This document shows positions 1 to 7,083 of a stretch of 10,362 bases of DNA, one piece after another. The DNA comes from JBFKOL01 sp041628815 (GTDB lineage Bacteria; Bacteroidota; Bacteroidia; Chitinophagales; Saprospiraceae), in the NCBI GenBank assembly GCA_041628815.1, contig JBFKOL010000137.1, positions 1 to 10,362 of the forward strand, written 5' to 3'. Both the position numbers and the translations under genes were made by a program. Under the pieces are notes generated by a model that was given only the letters and a program-made list of their open reading frames with translations, was not told where the DNA came from and did not search any database. Positions within the stretch are counted from its first letter, which is position 1. Each line of letters starts with the position of its first letter.

Positions 1-483
1 TTGACAAAGTCTGTTGATATCTGAAGTGAGCGTCTCCGTGCGACCTACAAAATCGACAGTAGAAGAATTGTTCATATGAGAAAACATGTGCATGGGGCGG
101 AAGCAGACCCATCGCCAATCATTGGATAAATCCTGTTCTCTAACATATTCCTGTATATACCGGTTAAAGTCTTCACCTATTTCCTTAAAAATAGGAGCCT
201 TACATTCAATCCATCGAGGATAATTTTTTGAGGCATACAGATCTTGCATAAATCCGGAATATATTCGGTCATATGGATTTCTTACAAAAGTGAATTTGAA
301 ATATTCATTAAAACAGGATTTGTATTCTGTTTCTAAGAATTGTTCAATAGTGAGGTGTTGCATGTGGTAATGGCTTACCGGATATCCTACATCCGTATAC
401 GGTTCGAGCACATGTCTCACCGTCGTTGAACCACATTTGGGAACGACAAAATACAGGTATTTTTTACCATGCGAAAGTACCAT
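1..483 (-). CDS. Sulfotransferase family protein (5' part, C-terminus beyond left edge)
   Basis: The first 161 codons of a minus-strand gene are present; the rest lies outside the window. The likely role is transfer of a sulfo group from PAPS to a carbohydrate or other acceptor; the acceptor cannot be told. Near the N-terminus the sequence VPKCGSTTVR (residues 14-23) matches the 5'-phosphosulfate-binding loop. FVRNPYDRIYSGF (about residues 66-78) matches the 3'-phosphate-binding motif with its conserved Arg and Ser region. A later VGRTETL stretch (about 148-154) is also typical of the Sulfotransfer_2 type (PF03567). The ATG at 483 puts the PAPS loop close to the N-terminus, as expected for a cytoplasmic bacterial form; no signal peptide or membrane anchor precedes it. 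It lies downstream of the T9SS protein gene, behind a hairpin. A glycan- or surface-polysaccharide-modifying role is inference. Confidence 0.82.
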   Translation of the reverse strand, partial: MVLSHGKKYLYFVVPKCGSTTVRHVLEPYTDVGYPVSHYHMQHLTIEQFLETEYKSCFNEYFKFTFVRNPYDRIYSGFMQDLYASKNYPRWIECKAPIFKEIGEDFNRYIQEYVREQDLSNDWRWVCFRPMHMFSHMNNSSTVDFVGRTETLTSDINRLCQ

Positions 484-499
484 ACCTTATAGTTGCAAG

Positions 500-535
500 A
501 CAAAGACCCACTCTGAAGTGCAGGTGGGTCTTTGT
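500..535 (-). terminator. Strong hairpin between the T9SS protein gene and the sulfotransferase gene
   Basis: A perfect 12-bp inverted repeat (500-511 with 524-535) encloses a 12-nt spacer, in which CTG/CAG (513-515 with 521-523) can extend the stem after a one-base bulge. It lies 33 bp past the stop codon of the large minus-strand gene and 17 bp before the ATG of the sulfotransferase. The 3' arm on the minus strand ends in TCTTTGT, but no clean T-tract follows, so it could instead be a leader hairpin of the sulfotransferase mRNA. On the plus strand a T-rich stretch follows, but no plus-strand gene ends here. Confidence 0.6.
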
Positions 536-568
536 ATGTATTGTTTCGTTTTTAAAATTCAATTTCTC

Positions 569-3500
569 TTATTCAATCACCAATGCTTTGCCAGTGTAAA
601 GTCTATCACCTACCGTCAGCTGGTAGAAGATGATACCACTGTACTCGTGTCCTATATCCTTCTTGTTGAGAGAAATTTGTTGCTCACCACCTGTCATCCT
701 CATCTGCTTTTCTAAGAGCAATTGACCGTTCTGGTTGTAAACCATGAAGGAGATGTCACTTGGTTCCTCTACGTAGAACGTGAGGGTGTGTTGGTCGGAG
801 AACGGATTCGGAAATCCGCGGACCCCTTCATGAACAGTCGGATGCAAGTTAATACTTTCTACGGATCTTACATATAAATTTTCATCATATATCTCTGCTT
901 CGATCCATTCTGACGAGATCTGCACATTGGCGGCACCCATCAGGTCAGTGGCCATGCTGAACAATACGTCTCCTTTCTTTATGGTGCGATCCGATGGTGA
1001 AATCCACGAAAGGCTTGCCTTATCCCGGGTTTTAAACAGGTGCTGATCCGTTATATCGAGCACACCGGGAAGAACTTCCAGTTGGTCAATGCCTTGCAAC
1101 CCTTCGAGCGTAAGCTGCATACCTGACAAATCGGTATTTTCGGTACTTCGGAAGATAATATGTGTCCGGCTTCCAATTTTTTCATAAGATACCGTGACCT
1201 TGAATGGCTCTTCCAGGCTTCTGGTCTGACTGCTCAAATCGATGCGATTGTTGCCGTCGAGGTCCCCCAACTTGATACCTACAAAGTCGGCGTGCATGTA
1301 ATCCTCACCCAATTCCTTAAGCAACATATCGCTGCGATAGGGGAACGGATTTTTTGGATCTTCAAATTGGTAATCGGATGCAACGAACACCCATGTCTTG
1401 CCACTTGGGAATTCATCGGTTGCACCGAGGATTAGATTGCGCAGGTGGATGAGGTCTTTCGTGTCTACCGATTCGTTACCGTCCACATCGGCGGCTATGA
1501 TATCGTATGGACTGCCGAGTTTCCTGATACCCAGGAGGTGTTTCTGCAATATCAACATATCGAGTGTGGAAAGACCATCCATCACATCATCATCCTTGGA
1601 TGGTACGAGCAGGTAATCCTTGTACAGGAGTTTGTTTTCAAAGGCAAAATTGCCGGTACCCGAAGTCATGAGAAAAGACTCTTTATCACCGACTTTCATG
1701 GCCATCTTGACGGATGGAATGAAGTGGTTTCTGGAGGTCTTAACATTTCCCGCTATCATTGCCATTTCGACGACGTTCCTGCCTTCATTTTCCGGACAAC
1801 AGCAGTTGAATACTTCGACTTCTCCGAGATTTCCTTTAAGTGCAAAGGGGTCTTGGCTGAATTCAGGATCGAAATCGATGTGACAATCCGTTGCGCCAGA
1901 GGTCTGGGCCACGTTCCCTTCGGCAGAGATGACCTGGAGGCCATAAAGATCACAGCGTCCAGGTTTTAGTGGCAGGTCTTGACAACTTCCCGTCGCGAAT
2001 ATGAGTGAATCACATTCCGAGTCGATGACATTTTGAAATTCTTTAGCGCCATAGGAGACACCACCTGACGAAGAGTTACCTACAATGCCATTGGGGTAAG
2101 TAGGATTTAAACTTGGCCCAGGATCGAAGATTCCAATAAATATCTGTTTGTTAAAGACCCAGTTTTCACCTTCTCTTTTGTATTCCCAAAGCTCAGCAGA
2201 GTGGGTGTTTCCTTTTTCTGCTAATAGCAAGCGGGAACAATCCGAATTAAAGGCGAGGTCAGTGATCTTGACTTCGTCACCCCGGTTGATGGTAAATTGG
2301 AGGTTTTCCGTACCTACAAAATGTCCCAGGCTGTTGACCTCGACGCTGTAAATTTCTTTGGGCTTGATGATGTCTACATCGGCCGGGGTACCTGCGGCTT
2401 CTCGGGCGAAATAAAGTTGGCATGTACCAGAACAGTTTTCGATCTGGATACCCCATATACGGTCTGTCTGGTTTGCCAGACCATCTCCTTCGACGGAATG
2501 ATCATACGCCGTAAAACCGTTAACCGTTTGAGGATCGAATACATCGGTGATCGTATTCGTCGCTAAACTGATGCTGTATATCTTCCCATCTTCAAGGTTA
2601 GAGGCAAAGAGATGGTTCGATTTAGGGTCATAGGCGATGTTACCGATCCCATTTCCAATTTTAGTATCAGCAAGGATTTCTGCAGGGGTGGGAATCTCGC
2701 ACTTGGAAGCAGTACCACACTCTCTTGGATCGTCAACAAAATTACCAGAATTGGGTATTTGGTTGCCTCCGATGGCATCTTCTGGCTCCAGGTAGGTCTC
2801 CGAAGTAAAAATGATTGGATCGACCGTCTCAGGGGTATTGAATGAGGTCATATAGATCCCTGCCGATCCGCCCGAACCCGTACAAGTCGGAGGCGGCAAT
2901 CCAACATGAACAAACTGCTGGAAGTTATAGGCATACATGTCCGTTGCTGCGAGGAAAATGTGTCCGGCTTCCGGTTTTACGGCTATGCCGAAGACCTGTC
3001 CGATATTGCCCAAGGTCCACGCATCGGGAGTTATAAAAGGTACGGGGTCGACGCCAGGAGTGGTTGGGTCGGCCCAGTCATCACCCGGAGGGCACTGGGA
3101 ATTGAACCTTGTATCGATGATGGCTGCTACTGATTTTGTGCATTCATCCGTCGAACAAGTGATCACCGCAAAACCGCACCACGGATTTACATCGATGGGG
3201 CATAGGACGGGACATTCGCCCGTATTGTCGTTGATGAAAATGTCGACGATACAAACTGCAAAATTTCCGCATTCGTCGATCACATAAACGGCGAGGCTTT
3301 GCACATTGCCATCTTCGCTGAACAAAGCCTTACTCTTTTCGATGCCGTAGGGGTCAAAAGCGATGATCAGATCTTCTTCCGCTGTCTTGTTGTCAGAAGC
3401 CTTGGCTATAAAGTCTTTGGCCCACACTTCTACCATGCACACATCCGGCATAAAGGTGGTATGCAACTCCTTGCAAAAAATGGTAGGCTCCTTGTAATCT

Positions 3501-3628
3501 GTACAGGGATTGACATCGGGTGTGTTTTGTGAGAATAGAAAGGTGGATACGAGTAAAAATACCAGCGTTATAATTCCTTGGGTGCTTCTGGAAAGGGCAA
3601 ACGGAGTACCTGTAGTTTTCATCGTCAT
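569..3628 (-). CDS. Large T9SS-secreted surface protein with dockerin-type repeats
   Basis: The 1019-residue protein is exported and probably attached to or released from the cell surface; its substrate or partner is unknown. Residues 1-33 form a signal peptide (basic start, hydrophobic core at 19-32, cut near FSQ). Residues about 40-135 hold a Cys-rich beta-sandwich ending in VIDECGNFAVCIVDI, like HYR-type domains. Residues about 200-610 contain repeated propeller-like strands (GQVFGIAVKP, GNIAYDPKSNHLFAS, KITDLAFNSDCSRLLLA). Residues 620-670 resemble a carboxypeptidase-regulatory-like fold. Residues 680-735 read as a dockerin: a degenerate loop (DVMDGLSTLD) and a good calcium loop DVDGNESVDTKD; a third half-repeat DLDGNNRID is at 789-797. 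Residues about 808-915 form a beta domain that may be cohesin-like. Residues about 930-1019 are the T9SS type A sorting domain, starting at GFPNPFSD. Met at 3622 is an alternative start. It appears to be transcribed alone. Confidence 0.88.
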   Translation of the reverse strand: MTMKTTGTPFALSRSTQGIITLVFLLVSTFLFSQNTPDVNPCTDYKEPTIFCKELHTTFMPDVCMVEVWAKDFIAKASDNKTAEEDLIIAFDPYGIEKSKALFSEDGNVQSLAVYVIDECGNFAVCIVDIFINDNTGECPVLCPIDVNPWCGFAVITCSTDECTKSVAAIIDTRFNSQCPPGDDWADPTTPGVDPVPFITPDAWTLGNIGQVFGIAVKPEAGHIFLAATDMYAYNFQQFVHVGLPPPTCTGSGGSAGIYMTSFNTPETVDPIIFTSETYLEPEDAIGGNQIPNSGNFVDDPRECGTASKCEIPTPAEILADTKIGNGIGNIAYDPKSNHLFASNLEDGKIYSISLATNTITDVFDPQTVNGFTAYDHSVEGDGLANQTDRIWGIQIENCSGTCQLYFAREAAGTPADVDIIKPKEIYSVEVNSLGHFVGTENLQFTINRGDEVKITDLAFNSDCSRLLLAEKGNTHSAELWEYKREGENWVFNKQIFIGIFDPGPSLNPTYPNGIVGNSSSGGVSYGAKEFQNVIDSECDSLIFATGSCQDLPLKPGRCDLYGLQVISAEGNVAQTSGATDCHIDFDPEFSQDPFALKGNLGEVEVFNCCCPENEGRNVVEMAMIAGNVKTSRNHFIPSVKMAMKVGDKESFLMTSGTGNFAFENKLLYKDYLLVPSKDDDVMDGLSTLDMLILQKHLLGIRKLGSPYDIIAADVDGNESVDTKDLIHLRNLILGATDEFPSGKTWVFVASDYQFEDPKNPFPYRSDMLLKELGEDYMHADFVGIKLGDLDGNNRIDLSSQTRSLEEPFKVTVSYEKIGSRTHIIFRSTENTDLSGMQLTLEGLQGIDQLEVLPGVLDITDQHLFKTRDKASLSWISPSDRTIKKGDVLFSMATDLMGAANVQISSEWIEAEIYDENLYVRSVESINLHPTVHEGVRGFPNPFSDQHTLTFYVEEPSDISFMVYNQNGQLLLEKQMRMTGGEQQISLNKKDIGHEYSGIIFYQLTVGDRLYTGKALVIE

Positions 3629-3754
3629 GAATATTAGTTAATGATCGAATTCTAAGACTTAGCTAGATCCTTGAAATCACAGGCCGGTAATAACAGAAAA
3701 GTTGGCGCACTAGAAATGGCGCGACTGCCTAAGGAATGAGACACTTAATGAAGA

Positions 3755-3762
3755 CAAATATA
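3755..3762 (-). promoter_or_regulatory. Candidate -7 promoter element for the T9SS protein gene
   Basis: On the minus strand this reads TATATTTG, an exact match to the Bacteroidota -7 consensus TAnnTTTG. It would give a leader of roughly 120 nt before the ATG at 3628. No TTG -33 box is seen at the usual 17-23 bp distance. A perfect 10-bp palindrome, ATTGTACAAT (3789-3798), lies 26 bp upstream and could be an operator. The 208-bp spacer at 3629-3836 shows no other clear feature, and no clear terminator for the NRDE gene. Confidence 0.4.
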
Positions 3763-3836
3763 TTATTAATTTCTTCTATATATAAATAATTGTACAATAA
3801 ATTACTCTGAACAAAGAATCTCTATCCATGAAAATG

Positions 3837-4547
3837 TCAGGCTCTGTCCAAGACAGTTTTTGAAGACCGCTCAGGGATGATAAGATCTTCATGGGAAAAG
3901 TAAATGTGTTTGTCGCCAATAACTGACTGCGTGATGCTGATGGTTTGCACCACATTGGATCGATTCATGACAAAAGACTCTTCGACAGGAAGGAGGCCGT
4001 CGGTGCGATGTACATTTAGTACGTTTTCCGGGGTCTTGTCACCCCGCTCTTCGAGTAGTTGATGAAACAATTCATGCCTTCGTTGGATGGATTCGTCGCT
4101 GTACAAGGTGGAAGAGCTCCAGATATGCGCTCGTGAAGGATCCAGCTTTCTCACGTGTTTGACGCTGCCATCCCATCTGAATTCGAGCACGTATCCGAGG
4201 TGTGCCAAAACTGCGGTAAAGGGTTCGATATTCCAAAAGTCAAACCGGGCAATAAAATCCACGGCATTGGCATATTCAAAAAACGATTTCAGCATTTTTC
4301 CACGGCTCATCCGGTAGGGCAGCTTTCGCTGATGCAATACGAATGCACCGTTCAACAGGCAGACGACGATGCCCTTGGTTGAGCAGAAGTACCACGAACC
4401 ACCCTTTGTATCTCTGGGATAAACCACCTGCTGACCTCCCAATTCGTCGAAGATGATATCGGCAGCTGCACGCTCTGGCGCTTCATCCCTGTTGGATGTC
4501 AGGACGAAACGGTCTTTAGATAAAGGCACATAGGAAACTAAGCACAT
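3837..4547 (-). CDS. NRDE family protein (TANGO2-like)
   Basis: The 236-residue protein belongs to the NRDE/TANGO2 family (PF05742), which has an Ntn-hydrolase-like fold. Its biochemical role in bacteria is not settled; human TANGO2 is linked to lipid and haem handling. Family marks are Cys2 directly after the initiator Met (a possible N-terminal nucleophile), the name-giving N19-R20-D21-E22, a YPRDTKGGSWYF segment at 43-54 corresponding to the usual GRD...GGTW block, LLNGAF at 64-69 in place of the common TN motif, and SRGKML at 81-86. Length is in the normal range of about 230-270. The ATG at 4547 is required to place Cys2. It follows the dehydrogenase stop by 9 bp, so the two genes are probably cotranscribed and the second depends on the first gene's promoter. 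No signal peptide is seen; a cytoplasmic location is inferred. Confidence 0.88.
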   Translation of the reverse strand: MCLVSYVPLSKDRFVLTSNRDEAPERAAADIIFDELGGQQVVYPRDTKGGSWYFCSTKGIVVCLLNGAFVLHQRKLPYRMSRGKMLKSFFEYANAVDFIARFDFWNIEPFTAVLAHLGYVLEFRWDGSVKHVRKLDPSRAHIWSSSTLYSDESIQRRHELFHQLLEERGDKTPENVLNVHRTDGLLPVEESFVMNRSNVVQTISITQSVIGDKHIYFSHEDLIIPERSSKTVLDRA

Positions 4548-4556
4548 ACTTGCACG

Positions 4557-5258
4557 TTATAAATCTCCAAGTTGGGGTCTGACGATGATCTCCTCTACTA
4601 CGGCGGAAGGGCCCATGCGAATCGCATCCCACACGGCCTGCGCAATATCCGAGGCCTGCATGAGCCGCTCTTCCGGAAAATCAGCCCCTTTCCAGGACTC
4701 AGACCATGTGGCACCTGGGAGCACGGCGGTCACCTTGATTCCCTCTTCCTTGAGTTCGGACCTTAGGACTTTCGAAAATCCCAACAGGGCATACTTGGAA
4801 ATGCTGTAGGATCCACCGTTCGGATAAGCCATGATGCTGGCAATGGAACACATATTGATGATGTGCCCTTTCTTTCTTTGGATCATGCCCGGTACAAAGG
4901 ACCGTGTCATGTAATAAGCGCTGTAAAGATTGGTCTCGATCATTTGTTCCAGTACCCCGTCCTCTTCCTGGTGGGTGGCACCTGGGATGAATATACCGGC
5001 GTTGTTTACAAGGACATCAACCGTCTTGAATTTCGAAAGTACAAAGGACGAGAATTTGGAGATATCGTCTTTCCTGGATACATCACACACCTGGTCGATG
5101 ACCTTAATGCGATTGAAACGGTGCATCAATTCATCGCTGAAGGCAGCGAGTTCTTCCCGGTTGCGCGAGCAGATAGCGAGATTGTGATCGTTTGAACCCA
5201 TCAATTCGCAGATGGCCCTGCCTATCCCTTTTGTCGCACCAGTGACTACAACATTCAC
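4557..5258 (-). CDS. Short-chain dehydrogenase/reductase (SDR), classical type
   Basis: This 233-residue NAD(P)-dependent oxidoreductase of the classical SDR class has an unknown substrate. The Rossmann nucleotide-binding motif TGATKGIG is at residues 6-13, NNAG at 85-88, the tetrad Asn at N110, catalytic Ser at S138 in INMCSIAS, and YSISK with Y151 and K155. The Ser-Tyr-Lys numbering is the same as in E. coli FabG, and PG at 181-182 follows as usual. Arg32 and Arg34 after the second strand (ICSRNREE) would suit NADP(H), which is inference. The protein is somewhat short at the C-terminus, ending soon after the last strand (IIVRPQL), so tetramer contacts like those of FabG may differ. The ATG at 5258 puts the first strand at the very N-terminus, as expected. 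It is the first gene of a probable two-gene operon with the NRDE gene and is divergent from the Mla permease. Confidence 0.93.
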   Translation of the reverse strand: MNVVVTGATKGIGRAICELMGSNDHNLAICSRNREELAAFSDELMHRFNRIKVIDQVCDVSRKDDISKFSSFVLSKFKTVDVLVNNAGIFIPGATHQEEDGVLEQMIETNLYSAYYMTRSFVPGMIQRKKGHIINMCSIASIMAYPNGGSYSISKYALLGFSKVLRSELKEEGIKVTAVLPGATWSESWKGADFPEERLMQASDIAQAVWDAIRMGPSAVVEEIIVRPQLGDL

Positions 5259-5277
5259 AGCTAAAAATTTTGAATGG

Positions 5278-5285
5278 CAAAAATA
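5278..5285 (-). promoter_or_regulatory. -7 promoter element of the SDR-NRDE operon
   Basis: On the minus strand this reads TATTTTTG followed by CC, an exact match to TAnnTTTG. Transcription would start near 5273, giving a leader of about 15 nt before the ATG at 5258. No TTG lies at the expected -33 distance. Confidence 0.55.
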
Positions 5286-5288
5286 GGG

Positions 5289-5296
5289 TAATTTCG
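5289..5296 (+). promoter_or_regulatory. -7 promoter element of the mlaE-mlaF operon
   Basis: The sequence TAATTTCG has one mismatch to TAnnTTTG and is followed by CA, as is common in this phylum. A TTG at 5270-5272 is 16 bp upstream, just under the usual 17-23 bp. The predicted start near 5301 leaves a leader of about 30 nt before the ATG at 5332. It is only 3 bp from the opposing -7 element. Confidence 0.45.
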
Positions 5297-5331
5297 CAGT
5301 TCATTAAGCTGGTTCTTAAGTACAGGTACAT

Positions 5332-6081
5332 ATGTTGTTCACGAAACTGATCAAAGACTTTGGACGGTTCATTAGCTGGGTACCCGATATCTTTTCCCGT
5401 CCGGAGAATCACAAGATGTACTACAAGGAGACCATTCGCCAGATGTACGACATCGGGATAGGTTCTTTGAGTATCGTATTCATCATCTCCGGATTCATTG
5501 GTGCGGTCACGGCCATCCAGTTTTCGTACCAGCTGACAGGCACCATGATTCCCAACTACTACATCGGATACATCGTTCGCGATATTATGATCATTGAAAT
5601 GGCCGTTACGCTGACTTGCATAGTGCTTGCCGGCAAAATCGGATCCACCATGGCCGCAGAAATAGGAGGTATGAGGCAGAAAGAGCACATCGATGCCATG
5701 GAGATCATGGGGGTCAACACATCCGCGTACCTGGTCATGCCAAAGATTGTAGCGGCAATGATCATCATCCCCGTGCTGGTGAGTGTTGCTGCCATTGTAG
5801 GTATTGGCGGAGGATATTTCGCGGCTGTCTTCGTGGCGGATTACACCAATGCAGAGTTTGTGAGAGGCCTGCGATCATTTTTTGTGCCTTTCAACATTAC
5901 GATCATGTATATCAAGGCGGTCACTTTTGCCTTCATTATAGTGTCAGTAGCCTGTTTCCAGGGTTACTTTGTCAAAGGGGGCAGTATCGAGTTGGGACAG
6001 GCAAGCACGAGGGCCGTTGTTTTCGGGGCGATCCTTATCCTTGTGGCAGACCTGGTGATCGCACTGGTATTAATGAGCTGA
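5332..6081 (+). CDS. mlaE: MlaE-family ABC transporter permease
   Basis: The 249-residue inner-membrane permease is of the MlaE (YrbE) family, which moves phospholipids or other lipids between the inner membrane and the envelope. An amphipathic N-terminal helix (about residues 1-25) is followed by about five membrane segments, near residues 43-66, 85-103, 138-165, 188-210 and 228-248. The family's coupling loop is clear: GKIGSTMAAEIGGM at 101-114, followed by KEHIDAMEIMG at 117-127, which corresponds to the EQIDAL motif that contacts the ATPase. Length is normal for the family. The ATG at 5332 starts at the expected point before the amphipathic helix; a weak AGG lies 5 bp upstream. The ATPase gene starts 4 bp after the stop. 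Lipid substrate and direction are not shown by sequence. No MCE (MlaD) gene adjoins it, so the periplasmic partner must be encoded elsewhere or be absent. Confidence 0.93.
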   Translation: MLFTKLIKDFGRFISWVPDIFSRPENHKMYYKETIRQMYDIGIGSLSIVFIISGFIGAVTAIQFSYQLTGTMIPNYYIGYIVRDIMIIEMAVTLTCIVLAGKIGSTMAAEIGGMRQKEHIDAMEIMGVNTSAYLVMPKIVAAMIIIPVLVSVAAIVGIGGGYFAAVFVADYTNAEFVRGLRSFFVPFNITIMYIKAVTFAFIIVSVACFQGYFVKGGSIELGQASTRAVVFGAILILVADLVIALVLMS

Positions 6082-6085
6082 AGCT

Positions 6086-6844
6086 ATGATAAGGGCAGAA
6101 AACATTTTTAAGTCTTTTGGCACACATGAAGTCCTCAAGGACATCAATTTTTCCTTTGAACAAGGAAAGACCAACCTCATCATTGGAAAAAGCGGATCGG
6201 GCAAGACGGTCCTTCTCAAGATACTGGTAGGTCTTCTTCAGCCTACGAGCGGACATGTGTGGTACAATGGAGACGACGTCACCACCTTTTCCAAGGACAA
6301 ACTTCGGGAATTGAGGATGCGCATCGGCATGCTCTTCCAGGGGAATGCTCTTTTTGACTCCATGACCATTGAAGAAAACATCCGGTTCCCCATGGACATG
6401 TTTACACATAAGACTGCGGCCGAAAAAAGGAAAAGGGTGGACTATTGCCTTGAGCGAGTGAGTCTTGAGGGAATCAACGATAAGTACCCCTCTGAAATCA
6501 GCGGAGGCATGCAAAAACGCGTGGGTATTGCCAGGGCTATTGTTTTGAACCCCGAGTTTTTGTTTTGCGATGAACCCAACTCCGGTCTCGATCCGAAAAC
6601 TGCCATCACCATCGACGATTTGATTCGTTCGATTACCAAAGAGCACGATATCATCACCATTATCAACACGCACGATATGAATTCCGTGATGGAAATAGGC
6701 GAAAATATCTGCTTGTTGGCTGACGGACACGTCGCCTGGAGTGGTACCAAGGATGAAGTTCTAAAAGGAGATCACGGTGTACTGCACGACTTTATTTTCG
6801 CTTCCCCATTTCTTCAAAGGCTTAAGGATCAAGCCATTTCATAA
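6086..6844 (+). CDS. mlaF: MlaF-type ABC transporter ATP-binding protein
   Basis: This 252-residue ATPase powers the MlaE-type lipid transporter encoded just upstream. All nucleotide-binding motifs are intact: Walker A GKSGSGKT at 34-41, Q-loop Gln85 in MLFQGNALFDSMT, signature ISGGMQKRVGIARA at 138-151, Walker B FLFCDE at 158-163, D-loop SGLDP at 166-170, and H-loop His196 in INTHDM. The SGGM form of the signature and the LFDSMT stretch after the Q-loop are usual in MlaF, in contrast to the SGGQ of most ABC importers. It probably forms a heterotetramer with two permease copies on the cytoplasmic face. The 4-bp spacing implies cotranscription, probably with translational coupling. A hairpin follows 30 bp after the stop. 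Confidence 0.94.
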   Translation: MIRAENIFKSFGTHEVLKDINFSFEQGKTNLIIGKSGSGKTVLLKILVGLLQPTSGHVWYNGDDVTTFSKDKLRELRMRIGMLFQGNALFDSMTIEENIRFPMDMFTHKTAAEKRKRVDYCLERVSLEGINDKYPSEISGGMQKRVGIARAIVLNPEFLFCDEPNSGLDPKTAITIDDLIRSITKEHDIITIINTHDMNSVMEIGENICLLADGHVAWSGTKDEVLKGDHGVLHDFIFASPFLQRLKDQAIS

Positions 6845-6852
6845 TAGCCAGC

Positions 6853-6870
6853 AATTGACGACTGTCAATT
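6853..6870. other. Short perfect hairpin after mlaF
   Basis: The inverted repeat AATTGAC/GTCAATT (6853-6859 with 6864-6870) has a 4-nt loop. It lies 9 bp past the mlaF stop and 4 bp before the main terminator hairpin, so mlaF mRNA would end in two stem-loops in tandem. Confidence 0.5.
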
Positions 6871-6874
6871 AAAA

Positions 6875-6902
6875 AGCCCAAGTTTGCTACCAAACTCAGG
6901 CT
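6875..6902. terminator. Bidirectional intrinsic terminator
   Basis: The outer stem AGCC/GGCT (6875-6878 with 6899-6902) and inner stem AGTTTG/CAAACT (6881-6886 with 6891-6896) are separated by a 2x2 mismatch; the loop is CTAC. On the minus strand the stem is followed directly by TTTTTAATT, a good U-tract. On the plus strand the tail is only TCTTTCG. It can end the mla operon from the left, but it is better built to end minus-strand transcripts coming from the right. Confidence 0.65.
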
Positions 6903-6930
6903 CTTTCGACTAAGGTCTCAAAATAAGAAA

Positions 6931-6984
6931 ACTACTTCTTATATATCTTGAGTCTTTCATTTCGCCTGACCCACATTACGTTCA
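6931..6984 (-). repeat. Diverged direct repeat, copy A
   Basis: By eye it matches copy B (7160-7206) at about 20 of 25 positions plus one gap in the first part (ACyACyTCTT...GAGTC), and less well in the second part, where A carries about 7-8 extra bases before CGCC. Both copies end in ACG(T)TTCA. It overlaps the stem-loop of the candidate small RNA. It has no terminal inverted repeats or target duplication, so the type of repeat is unknown. Confidence 0.4.
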
Positions 6985-7002
6985 ATGCCTCGCCAGACGA
7001 CA

Positions 7003-7036
7003 CAAATATAACTGAATATCTCTCTACAGGGTTCAA
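7003..7036 (-). promoter_or_regulatory. Bacteroidota-type promoter reading leftward into the intergenic region
   Basis: On the minus strand TTG (7036-7034), 23 bp, then TATATTTG (7010-7003) match the TTG/TAnnTTTG consensus with spacing at the upper limit. The A/T tract immediately upstream (7041-7083) could act like an UP element. Its predicted start, near 6998, lies inside a gene-free stretch, so any product would be a small RNA or short peptide. Confidence 0.45.
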
Positions 7037-7040
7037 AATA

Positions 7041-7083
7041 TGAAAAAAAATTATATATAAAAAAAAATTAATAAAAATTATAA
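7041..7083. other. Low-complexity A/T tract
   Basis: About 40 bp are almost only A and T, with A-runs of 8 and 9 on the plus strand. The tract probably bends DNA and sits directly upstream of the minus-strand promoter element at 7003-7036. It also inflates a hydrophobic open frame on the minus strand that I do not call a gene. Confidence 0.6.

Larger units (their letters stand above)
6869..6998 (-). ncRNA. Candidate small RNA, about 130 nt
   Basis: Position and signals suggest an independent minus-strand transcript: a TTG-N23-TATATTTG promoter under an A/T tract (7003-7036), then about 130 nt without a long ORF, then the terminator at 6875-6902 with its T-tract on this strand. Inside, CTCAA/TTGAG and ATAAGAA/TTCTTAT (6917-6952) form a long stem-loop. 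A 14-codon ORF, MWVRRNERLKIYKK, overlaps this stem and could be a leader peptide, but its coding status is unknown. The transcript does not resemble an RNA family that I recognise. The 3' end could instead belong to the marC mRNA. Confidence 0.3.

Noticed and set aside
1445..1969. 174-codon plus-strand frame and other long frames inside 569-3628
   Set aside because: These lie antisense to the large T9SS gene, show no family motifs and are products of the codon pattern of the real gene.
5131..5688. 185-codon minus-strand frame across the SDR/mlaE spacer, and the long antisense frame at 6035-6730
   Set aside because: They overlap well-supported genes on the opposite strand and contain no recognisable domain.
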